Assembly: GCA_024636405.1 (NCBI GenBank)
Contig: JAGXHC010000207.1
Location: 1 to 16,578 of the forward strand
DNA: 16,578 nt
Source of the DNA: Sulfitobacter sp.
Lineage (GTDB): Bacteria > Pseudomonadota > Alphaproteobacteria > Rhodobacterales > Rhodobacteraceae
Direction of reading: 5' to 3'
Shown piece by piece: positions 7,561 to 13,885 of the stretch (positions are counted from its first letter, which is position 1; the number at the start of each line of letters is the position of its first letter). Position numbers and translations under genes: made by a program. Under the pieces are notes generated by a model. It had not been told where the DNA came from, searched no databases, and saw only the letters and a list, made by a program, of their open reading frames with translations.

Positions 7561-8349
7561 TCAACCCGCGATCGCGCGTGGCGTTTGCTGCGGCACGGTC
7601 ATCAGGGCGGCCTGGGTGCGTTCGCCGTCAAAATTCTGGACCGGGCCCACGGGGACCGCGCTCATCAGTCCCAGGCGGGTCATCCAGCGGCTGAAGACAG
7701 CGGGCACCATGCCGATGATATGGCTCGCGCCCATCTCGCGGGCGGTGTCGGACATTTTTTCCAGTAACAGGCGTTGCAGTTCCATCCGGCGATCGCTGGG
7801 GACATCCGCAGACAGAAACAGGCGCGTTGCCTCCCAGATCTCATCCTTGACCGGCGCCTTGAAGAACAGCACGTCGCGCGGAATTGAATCGAGCAGTCCA
7901 TTCTGCGCATCGCGGATCATATAGGTGTATTGCCCGCATTGTGATGTGGTGGGTGTCAGGCGGACACCGCCCAAAACCTCGCCGTATTCGTGCAGCACGA
8001 TCCACCGCGCGCGTGGGGTGTCGTATTGATCAAACTCCATTCCGTCCACTTCGGGCAGTTCCCAGCCCTTGGCGCGAATAAAAACCTGTCTGCGCGCCCG
8101 CAGAAGGTTCACAAAAAGCTCACCGTGTTGGTGGAGGTTGAGCACGGACAGGGTTGTGGCGCGCAACTGTCCCTTGCTTCGGGCTGGCGCGATCGGTTCG
8201 GCCTGCACAGGTTGCACCTTGCGCTCGGCGCGCACCGGCGCGCGGGCCTGTCGCGCCAGATCGGCCACGTCTATTTCTTCCTGCGGAACTAGGCGCGGAA
8301 AGATATCCTGCCAGACCCTGTTGTTTAAAAAATCACCCTGTACGCCCAT
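7561..8349 (-). CDS. Acyl-homoserine-lactone synthase, LuxI family, with extended N-terminus
   Basis: Predicted to make an N-acyl-homoserine lactone quorum signal from S-adenosylmethionine and an acyl carrier. The invariant LuxI residues are present with EsaI-type spacing: Arg86-x3-Phe90-x5-Trp96 (RRQVFIRAKGW), Asp107 and Asp110 in EFDQYD, Arg130 in GGVRLTPT, then Glu173 and Arg176 in IWEATR. Compared with EsaI (24, 28, 34, 45, 48, 68, 97, 100) all distances match except 14 extra residues between the Arg68 and Glu97 equivalents. At 262 residues it is longer than the usual 200-220 because about 70 residues, Arg/Ala/Pro/Gln-rich and probably disordered, precede the catalytic domain. The frame is closed by TAA a short way upstream of the ATG; AGGA lies very close to the ATG. 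No luxR-type gene is nearby. It reads toward the capsule operon and diverges from a histidine kinase. Acyl specificity cannot be told. Confidence 0.87.
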   Translation of the reverse strand: MGVQGDFLNNRVWQDIFPRLVPQEEIDVADLARQARAPVRAERKVQPVQAEPIAPARSKGQLRATTLSVLNLHQHGELFVNLLRARRQVFIRAKGWELPEVDGMEFDQYDTPRARWIVLHEYGEVLGGVRLTPTTSQCGQYTYMIRDAQNGLLDSIPRDVLFFKAPVKDEIWEATRLFLSADVPSDRRMELQRLLLEKMSDTAREMGASHIIGMVPAVFSRWMTRLGLMSAVPVGPVQNFDGERTQAALMTVPQQTPRAIAG

Positions 8350-8365
8350 GTCCTGCCCAAATATT

Positions 8366-8381
8366 CTAATAAATCGTTAAC
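8366..8381 (+). promoter_or_regulatory. CtrA-like box upstream of the AHL synthase
   Basis: CTAA - 7 bases - TTAAC matches the alphaproteobacterial CtrA site TTAA-N7-TTAA(C) at seven of eight positions. It lies 17-32 bases upstream of the AHL synthase ATG and about 190 bases upstream of the kinase gene. At this distance it could affect initiation or lie in the leader. In Rhodobacterales the CtrA phosphorelay and AHL signalling are known to be linked (Dinoroseobacter shibae), which makes the match more interesting, but the motif is short and A+T-rich. Confidence 0.4.
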
Positions 8382-8477
8382 ATTTCTTATCGTAACCGGA
8401 AGTTGCATAACCGGGCCATAGTAATGTCGCAATTCTAAGAGAAGTTACATTCAAAGACGGTGCGAGAAGGCGTTTAA

Positions 8478-8493
8478 GTGACAGATTTGTCAC
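8478..8493. promoter_or_regulatory. Perfect palindromic operator candidate in the divergent AHL synthase/kinase region
   Basis: GTGACA - GATT - TGTCAC is a perfect 6-4-6 inverted repeat of the kind bound by dimeric regulators. It lies 76-91 bases before the kinase ATG and about 130 bases before the AHL synthase ATG. Its right half contains TTGTCA (8487-8492), five of six matches to a -35 element for the kinase, though the -10 at 18 bases (TGCGAT) is poor. The rest of 8350-8568 holds no gene. I cannot assign the motif to a known regulator; it does not look like the 20-bp lux box. Confidence 0.45.
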
Positions 8494-8568
8494 GAAAAAC
8501 CCCAAAACCGTGCGATGATTGAGGCGAAAACTGTGCTCTACGCACATGGAAGGTGAATTGAGGATTCA

Positions 8569-10017
8569 ATGACCGGCAGTGATGAAACAGTCGTTTGGCC
8601 CAAACGGTCAATAGAGATGAAGCTTCTTGCGCAGCAGATCCGCGACTATTCCACAGTCGGGATGAATCTGTTCTGGCAGCGTCAGATGATCTTTGCCGCC
8701 GCCATCGGCCTGTCGGCGTTTTATTACGATATTTGGCTGTCCATCACGACGTTTATCCTGATCGTGCTGTCGGAAATCTACGACTATCACCTGTTTCGCA
8801 AAATCAGCGTATGGCGGGGCCGCAGCCCCAAGGTGGCGCGTCAGTTCATGTGGAGCATCTATTTGGGCACACTGCTCAGCTCTGCGGTGATCAGCTATTA
8901 CGCCATTGCCATTGCGCTGCAACAGGGGCCGACGACGCATTTCATGTCGCTGTTTTTCCTGTTTGCCGCCGCCCTTTTTGCCGCAATGAACAATCATCAT
9001 CTGATGCCTGTGCTGATCGTGCGGCTGGCGATCTATGGCGTCACATTTCTGTTCATTCCGCTGTGGGACATCATCCGGACGGGTGCGTCGATCCATTCAG
9101 AATTGTGGATGCAGTTCTTTACAGTCATTTTTGTGCTTTATTTCATCATCGACTGTTCGCGCATATTTTTAGGTCTCTACCGCACCAACCTTCACCAACT
9201 GGAAGAGTTGCGACTTGAACATGAAAACACCAAGATCGCCTTCAGGGCCAAGTCAGAGTTTTTGTCCACCATCAGCCATGAATTGCGCACACCGATGACG
9301 TCTATCAAAGGGGCGCTGGACATGACCTGCGCAGGTGCGTTGGGTGAAATGCCCAGCAATGTGCAAAAAGTGTTGCTGATCGCGCAAAAGAACAGCACGC
9401 GTTTGACCTCCATCATCAATGAGATTTTGGACCATCAGAAATTTGAGGCAGGCAAGATCAGCTTTGACCTTGAAAAGCTGGATATCAAAGAGATTATCGA
9501 AAGCGCGGTGGATATGAACCAGGCCTATGCGGCGCGGCTGAAAGTTGAACTGGCTCTTGGGCACCTGCACGAAGGCGTCGATGTGTTGGCCGATGAAAAG
9601 CGGTTGCAACAGGTGATGTCCAACCTGCTGTCCAACGCGGCCAAGTTTTCGCACGCCGATGGCAAGGTCACGATCAGCACGGAACTGGCGCCGGACCGTG
9701 TGCGTATCCTTGTGGTTGATGCAGGCATTGGCCTGTCAGACGCGGACCGCGTCAAGGTGTTCGACCAGTTCACGCAGGTCGATTCTTCGGACCAACGCGC
9801 GGTCGGTGGCACCGGTCTTGGCATGAACATCTCAAAGCGTATCGTTGAGGGGTTGGGTGGGGTTATTGACTATCGCAAAAACGATGATGTCGGCACCACG
9901 TTCTTTGTCGATCTCCCGCTTGAGAAAGGCGACACTCTGGTGCGCGGTGAAACGGTTGCCTTTCCGGTGGAACGCGCGCTGAAACATTTGCGTACAAAGC
10001 TGTCCAGCGCCGCCTAG
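8569..10017 (+). CDS. Membrane sensor histidine kinase with six predicted transmembrane helices
   Basis: A 482-residue two-component sensor kinase. The first about 203 residues hold six hydrophobic segments (about 39-55, 56-72, 94-118, 123-143, 145-170, 179-203) joined by short loops, so there is no periplasmic sensor domain. A coiled linker (204-228) leads to the HisKA domain with phosphoacceptor His237 in SEFLSTISHELRTPMTS. The ATPase domain has the N box (QVMSNLLSNAAKF, 348-360), G1 DAGIG (384-388) and G2 GGTGLGMNI (413-421). There is no receiver domain and no response regulator gene in the window. The start has AGGA at 8561-8564; Met17 is a possible alternative. The divergent arrangement with an AHL synthase recalls CqsS and LuxN, which sense autoinducers through multi-helix membrane domains, but the ligand here is unknown. 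Confidence 0.9.
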   Translation: MTGSDETVVWPKRSIEMKLLAQQIRDYSTVGMNLFWQRQMIFAAAIGLSAFYYDIWLSITTFILIVLSEIYDYHLFRKISVWRGRSPKVARQFMWSIYLGTLLSSAVISYYAIAIALQQGPTTHFMSLFFLFAAALFAAMNNHHLMPVLIVRLAIYGVTFLFIPLWDIIRTGASIHSELWMQFFTVIFVLYFIIDCSRIFLGLYRTNLHQLEELRLEHENTKIAFRAKSEFLSTISHELRTPMTSIKGALDMTCAGALGEMPSNVQKVLLIAQKNSTRLTSIINEILDHQKFEAGKISFDLEKLDIKEIIESAVDMNQAYAARLKVELALGHLHEGVDVLADEKRLQQVMSNLLSNAAKFSHADGKVTISTELAPDRVRILVVDAGIGLSDADRVKVFDQFTQVDSSDQRAVGGTGLGMNISKRIVEGLGGVIDYRKNDDVGTTFFVDLPLEKGDTLVRGETVAFPVERALKHLRTKLSSAA

Positions 10018-10150
10018 GCGCTGCGCCCGGTACGGGATTTGCATGGGGTGCTGTCAGCTTGATCAAAGTGCCCGCCATGATGATTTATGCCAATATGTTT
10101 ATGCCAGCCGCATTTTCGGCGGTGAACGCCTCAAGACTGTATCAGTGACA

Positions 10151-11062
10151 TCAATGACCGATGCGTTTGGGGTCCGGGCATTGGCCGTCTGGCGTCTCCA
10201 TCTCCAGCGTGGTGTGGTGCAGATGATAACGCTCTGCCAATTCGGCACGCAGGGCATTGCGGACCTGCGTGGCACTGTGAACGGCGGGATCGGCCAACAC
10301 CACATGCGCGCCCAGTGCGGCGTCATGTTCGCCCATCATCCACAGGTGCACATGGTGAACAGCGCCGACGCCCGGCACCGATTGTATTGTGGCGATCACG
10401 GCCTCAGGGTCCATGTCGGGTGGGCTGCCCAGCATCAGAATGCGCACCACGCCCGGCATCTCTACCGCTGATTGCCACAGGATATACCCCGCAATCAAAA
10501 GCGTGGCGAGCGGATCAACCCAGTCCCAGCCGAACAGGATCACCAGCGTGCCCGCCACAATCACCGCGACAGACCCAAGCGCATCAGCAATGTTGTGCAG
10601 AAAGGCCGCCCGAATATTGACGCTGGTTTTCGACAGACTGTAGGTCAGCGCGGCGGTGGCAAGATCAATGACCAAAGCAATCCCCGCCACAATCACGATG
10701 ATCCAGCCCGCGACCGGGGCAGGGGCGTAAAAGCGAATGACCGCCTCGTATATCAGGTACAGGCCGATGACGATCAGCGTGGTATAATTCACCAGCGCGG
10801 CAACCGCCTCGATCCGGCCATAACCAAAGGTCATCTGCGCATCTGCCGGGCGTCGGGCGATCTTGCGCGCGGCAAATGCGATGATCAGCGCGATGGCATC
10901 GCTGAAATTATGCAGCGCGTCCGCCAGCAGCGACAGCGACCCTGCCACAATCCCGCCGATGACCTGCGCCAGCGTCAGGCCGAGGTTGATGGCGACCGCT
11001 ATCGCAACCTTGCCGTCGCCGCTTTCGGGGTCGATGTGATTATGGTGGTGCCCCTGTGCCAT
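10151..11062 (-). CDS. Cation diffusion facilitator family metal transporter (ZitB/CzcD-like)
   Basis: Predicted proton-coupled exporter of Zn(II) or a similar divalent cation across the inner membrane. With the ATG at 11062 it has 303 residues, a His-rich N-terminus (HHHNH, residues 5-9), about six transmembrane helices, and a cytoplasmic C-terminal domain with HHVHLW. The membrane metal site of the family is seen as HNFSD (His51, Asp55) and HNIAD (His156, Asp160), the His-Asp/His-Asp type of zinc-preferring members. The frame is open up to 11131, but ATG 11062 overlaps the stop codon of the decayed permease upstream (TAATG), the classical sign of former co-translation, so I chose it. Met18 of the longer frame (11080) is the alternative. 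The gene converges with the histidine kinase across 133 bases in which no clear terminator was found. Confidence 0.92.
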   Translation of the reverse strand: MAQGHHHNHIDPESGDGKVAIAVAINLGLTLAQVIGGIVAGSLSLLADALHNFSDAIALIIAFAARKIARRPADAQMTFGYGRIEAVAALVNYTTLIVIGLYLIYEAVIRFYAPAPVAGWIIVIVAGIALVIDLATAALTYSLSKTSVNIRAAFLHNIADALGSVAVIVAGTLVILFGWDWVDPLATLLIAGYILWQSAVEMPGVVRILMLGSPPDMDPEAVIATIQSVPGVGAVHHVHLWMMGEHDAALGAHVVLADPAVHSATQVRNALRAELAERYHLHHTTLEMETPDGQCPDPKRIGH

Positions 11063-11695
11063 TATGCGATTGTCTCCCATATCATGCCTGCAATGATGGC
11101 GCCCGTGACGGCAAAGGAAAGGTCGCAGCAAAAAAGCGCGATTTTATAAGCGGCCAAACGGCAATGGCAGCCGGAATGTAGCTGACCCCGCCCGCAATGA
11201 CAAAGGCCATCGCAGCGTCCTGCGTCATCCCTTGCGCCAGTAGTGCGTCGATCAGCGGCACGGCATAGCCGTTCAGGTAGGTCGGCGCGCCGACCAATGC
11301 GCCCAGCACGCTGGGTATCGCGCCAGAATTTCCATTGCGGGGTGCCGGTAAATGGTTTTAGCGCGCCGCAACAGCCGCTTATGGCGCGATGCTCACGCAG
11401 TGGATCAACAAAGCTCTCCAAATTTGTCAGCGCCATGACGCCAAAGCCGCCAAACATGCCCAGACCCACGGCGCCACTGTCTTGGCCGCTGCGAATTCCC
11501 AGCCCAGCGTGCCTGCCGCGATCGCGAACATCGCGGGGTACATTAGTTGCGAGGCCAGCTAGGACGCCATGACCGCCTACCCAACAGGGCACCCGCGGCC
11601 AGCAGCGCGGCAATGAAGGGGATTACCTCGCAGCTGCAAAACGGTGACAGCCCGCTCAGCAGGGATTCTGCACCGCTGGCACCGGTAAGGGGCGG
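11062..11695 (-). pseudogene. Degraded YraQ/ArsP-type permease (UPF0718, pfam03773)
   Basis: Fragments of one permease appear in order but in different frames on the minus strand. The CxC motif segment (SGLSPFCSCEVIPFIAALLA, CxC around 11627-11650) comes first. Next is a segment with MFAIAAGTLGWEFAAAKTVA, interrupted by a TAG at 11559-11561. Then come GLGMFGGFGVMALT with FVDPLREH, GAPTYLNGYAVPLID with AAMAFVIAGG, and finally LSFAVTGAIIAGMIWETIA ending at 11062. That makes four frame changes and a nonsense codon. About 60-100 residues are missing between the third and fourth segments, and the N-terminal helices are missing upstream of about 11695. Intact members are about 300-350 residues with eight or so helices. 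The C-terminus ends in TAATG with the CDF transporter, so the two once formed an operon. The remaining 11696-11776 shows nothing. Confidence 0.88.
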
Positions 11696-11776
11696 GGTGA
11701 GATTTCATTTTCAGGTTTTTAGAAGCATCTAAACGTATTGCATCCAACAACCGTTATTTCGATAAACGTCGATACG

Positions 11777-12706
11777 TCACTGGCATAGTCGAAATCCGCC
11801 CGGCCGCGTCTTGATGTCGAAATGCAGATGGTCGGCGTGGGACTCGTCGCTGCCGGGTCCCAGCACGGTGGTGAAATACAGGCAGGCACCTGCACGCACC
11901 GCGTCCTGAAACGCCTCCTCCAGCGTGCCATCACGTTCGCGCGGTTCAATCGTCAGGGACGATCCGTCGCGAAAGGTAACGCCCATGATGTCGATTGCAC
12001 TGCCGAAACTATGTTCAGACAAAACCTCGTCCGGGAGGTTGTTGCGGCGTCGACATATGTAGGATGATCCGTGGTTCAGCCCGGTCACATCGCCGCGCTC
12101 TGCCAATACGTCCGAGGCGGGCAACACCGTCCGCTGTACCCACTTTGACAGCGCAAGCGCCGCTTCGCACTGTAGGATCGTATCGGGGTTCAGCGCAACA
12201 CCGGGGGCGGCTTCGGCCAGACGCACAGGCAGGGTAACACCGCAGGCTGCATCGTTTTCGTCGGTCACGGTGTCAACGGGTTCAAACACCGCGCCAGAGA
12301 TGCTCAACGCTTCGGTGCAGGCGCGGAAGGCGGCAGTTTCATCTGCTGTGGGGCCGGTAGCGGGTGCGTGCGTGGTAGCAAGGCCGTTCGCCGGATCACC
12401 GGCTACCGGCGCAGGCGGCGAGATGCCCGCCGCCTCATCTTCGGGCCCAACTTCCAATTCGTCTTCGGGCACGGAGGTCGCTTCATCGCCCTGAGCCGTG
12501 TCATCAGGGGCTGTTTCTGATGGGGGATCGGAAACGCCAACTTGCGTTGCGCCGTCGCCGGTCTGCGACGCGCCGTCTGTGTCCGTTTCAGGTGCCGCAG
12601 GTTTTTGCGGCGGCAGTAGTGACGCCTCGGGCGACCGGTCCTGCGCCAGAACCGGTCCACCGATCAGCAATGCCGCCGTCATAACGATGCGACAAAGTCC
12701 TCTCAT
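11777..12706 (-). CDS. Secreted extensin-like C-terminal domain protein (LAS-peptidase-like)
   Basis: A 309-residue exported protein, probably acting on peptidoglycan in the periplasm. Residues 1-21 form a signal peptide (TAALLIGGPVLA then QD). Residues about 25-125 are an acidic, Pro/Ala/Thr-rich, probably disordered linker. From about 130 on is the extensin-like C-terminal domain (pfam06904) with cysteines at 130, 155, 180, 218 and 275. It has HGSSYICR (212-219), SEHSFGSAID (230-239) and HADHLHFD (290-297). The SxHxxGxAxD plus HxH pattern is that of LAS (M15/VanY-like) zinc peptidases, so His232, Asp239 and His293 or His295 are likely metal or catalytic residues; activity is inferred, not proven for this family. 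Its ATG overlaps the stop of the upstream L,D-transpeptidase gene (ATGA, 12703-12706), so both are probably translated together. Confidence 0.85.
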   Translation of the reverse strand: MRGLCRIVMTAALLIGGPVLAQDRSPEASLLPPQKPAAPETDTDGASQTGDGATQVGVSDPPSETAPDDTAQGDEATSVPEDELEVGPEDEAAGISPPAPVAGDPANGLATTHAPATGPTADETAAFRACTEALSISGAVFEPVDTVTDENDAACGVTLPVRLAEAAPGVALNPDTILQCEAALALSKWVQRTVLPASDVLAERGDVTGLNHGSSYICRRRNNLPDEVLSEHSFGSAIDIMGVTFRDGSSLTIEPRERDGTLEEAFQDAVRAGACLYFTTVLGPGSDESHADHLHFDIKTRPGGFRLCQ

Positions 12707-13743
12707 TCCGCAAATTCAACGGTAATTTGCCCTTGATCTGCGGCCAGGCCGTCTGACACCATTTGGGCCAGCTCCTGCGCGTCCCAATTGGTCAAACGCA
12801 CGCAGCCGTGGCTTTGATTCTTGAACAATCCAGCGGGATAAGGTGTGCCGTGCAAGCCATAAGTCGGTTTGTCCAGATCGATCCAAACTGAGCCTACAGG
12901 CCCGTTGGGCCCCGGCGGAAGCGTCAGGAATTCGTCGTTCTCGCCCTGTTTGAAGTTCACGTCGGGGTTGTAGCTGTAGGTCGGGTTCACCGCGACGGCG
13001 TTCACGGCCATGGTGCCGGACGGCGAAGGCGTGTCATCAGAGCCGACGGTCACCGGATAATCGGTGATCACACGGCCATCCGCCGTCATGGCGCGCAACC
13101 GGCTGGTGGCTTTGTCCACGATGATACGCGCCACTGTGCCGTCGGGTGCCGGCGCTTCGACATTCATCACGGTGATGGTTTCGCCGGGCTGAAAGGCCGC
13201 GCCGGCGTTCATGGCCTGAATGAAATCTTCGTCCATGTGAAACCGCTCGCTCAGTTTCTCCTGAACAGAGGTGAACCCGATCTGATCCAGTTTGGCGAGA
13301 TCGGCATAATCGTCTGGCAAGGGCGCGGCACTTAGGCCTTCGGCGTCTTGCTGGGTGATGACGTAATTGGTGGTCAGCCCGCTGGCCTGTGGCCCGCCCA
13401 AAGCGGCCCAGACATCTGCGTCCAGTTGACCGTCCACTGGCAAACCGGCGCGCGCCTCAAATGCTTTCAGCGCGGTTTCGGACATGCCACCAGCATAGCC
13501 ATCAATGACGCCGGGCGAAATGCCGGAACGGTCCAGCAGAACCTGCAGTTTCACCACAAGGGCGGTTGGTTTTGCCTCGCCTGTCTCTGTTTGGCCAGTG
13601 GCCACGTCGCCCTGCGGCGCGGCAACAGGTTCAAACATGGCCGCATCAATGTCCTGTGCGGAAAAAGGCAGGCCAGCAGCCGCCAGTGGCAAGGCGGTCA
13701 GGCTGAAAAGGGCGGCGATGGCGGAACGGGTCGGAAGCGGCAT
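12703..13743 (-). CDS. L,D-transpeptidase (YkuD family) with peptidoglycan-binding domain
   Basis: Periplasmic enzyme that forms 3-3 peptidoglycan cross-links or attaches proteins to peptidoglycan. With the ATG at 13743 it has 346 residues and a clear signal peptide (about 1-23, ALFSLTALPLAAAG). A PG_binding_1 domain spans about 63-115 (LQVLLDRSGISPGVIDGY, ALKAFEARAGL, DGQLDADVWAALG). A LysM-like stretch lies at about 160-195, and the YkuD catalytic domain at about 203-343 has His298 (YGLHGTP) and the active-site SHGCVRL with Cys314. The frame is open up to 13887, but the extra 48 residues would bury the signal peptide, and AGGA stands at ribosome-binding distance before 13743. Downstream it overlaps the extensin-like gene by four bases. 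Upstream it diverges from the uracil-DNA glycosylase-family gene. Confidence 0.93.
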   Translation of the reverse strand: MPLPTRSAIAALFSLTALPLAAAGLPFSAQDIDAAMFEPVAAPQGDVATGQTETGEAKPTALVVKLQVLLDRSGISPGVIDGYAGGMSETALKAFEARAGLPVDGQLDADVWAALGGPQASGLTTNYVITQQDAEGLSAAPLPDDYADLAKLDQIGFTSVQEKLSERFHMDEDFIQAMNAGAAFQPGETITVMNVEAPAPDGTVARIIVDKATSRLRAMTADGRVITDYPVTVGSDDTPSPSGTMAVNAVAVNPTYSYNPDVNFKQGENDEFLTLPPGPNGPVGSVWIDLDKPTYGLHGTPYPAGLFKNQSHGCVRLTNWDAQELAQMVSDGLAADQGQITVEFAE

Positions 13744-13814
13744 GATGATCCTTTCAGGACAACAGTTTATACCAAACACCAACCGCAACCGCTTGGTTCC
13801 GCGCGATGATCTTT

Positions 13815-13876
13815 GATAGGGCGGCGCAGGGCCATTGGGCGTGGCGCACTTTTCATTGCTATCCGGCCGCCCTATC
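13815..13876. promoter_or_regulatory. Divergent promoter region with widely spaced perfect inverted repeat
   Basis: In the 142 bases between the L,D-transpeptidase and the uracil-DNA glycosylase-family gene, GATAGGGCGGC (13815-13825) is repeated as its exact reverse complement at 13866-13876, with 40 bases between. A GATC lies outside each arm, extending the symmetry imperfectly. The right arm ends nine bases before the plus-strand ATG, which has no visible Shine-Dalgarno sequence, so folding of the leader could affect initiation. TATAAA on the minus strand (13771-13766) is a possible -10 for the transpeptidase. The element may be a paired operator or an RNA stem. Confidence 0.4.
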
Positions 13877-13885
13877 TGATCAATC

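Noticed and set aside
7451..7924. 157-codon plus-strand open frame
   Set aside because: It is antisense to the 3' half of the AHL synthase and to its downstream gap; its composition is shadow-like and no family is recognised.
8350..8568. Lux box (20-bp LuxR operator) upstream of the AHL synthase
   Set aside because: No 20-base dyad of the ACCTG-N10-CAGGT type could be found; the palindrome at 8478-8493 is shorter and different in sequence.
10018..10150. Terminator between the convergent kinase and CDF genes
   Set aside because: Only a weak stem around GCCGC/GCGGT near 10108-10125 was seen, without a T-run, so it was not listed.
10151..11131. Longer version of the CDF transporter starting at 11131
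   Set aside because: The extra part overlaps the decayed permease in another frame. The ATG at 11062 sits in a TAATG junction and starts the usual His-rich N-terminus.
11082..11309. Small independent membrane protein gene (75 codons)
   Set aside because: It is one fragment of the decayed permease; its beginning and end correspond to the middle of that family and run into frame shifts.
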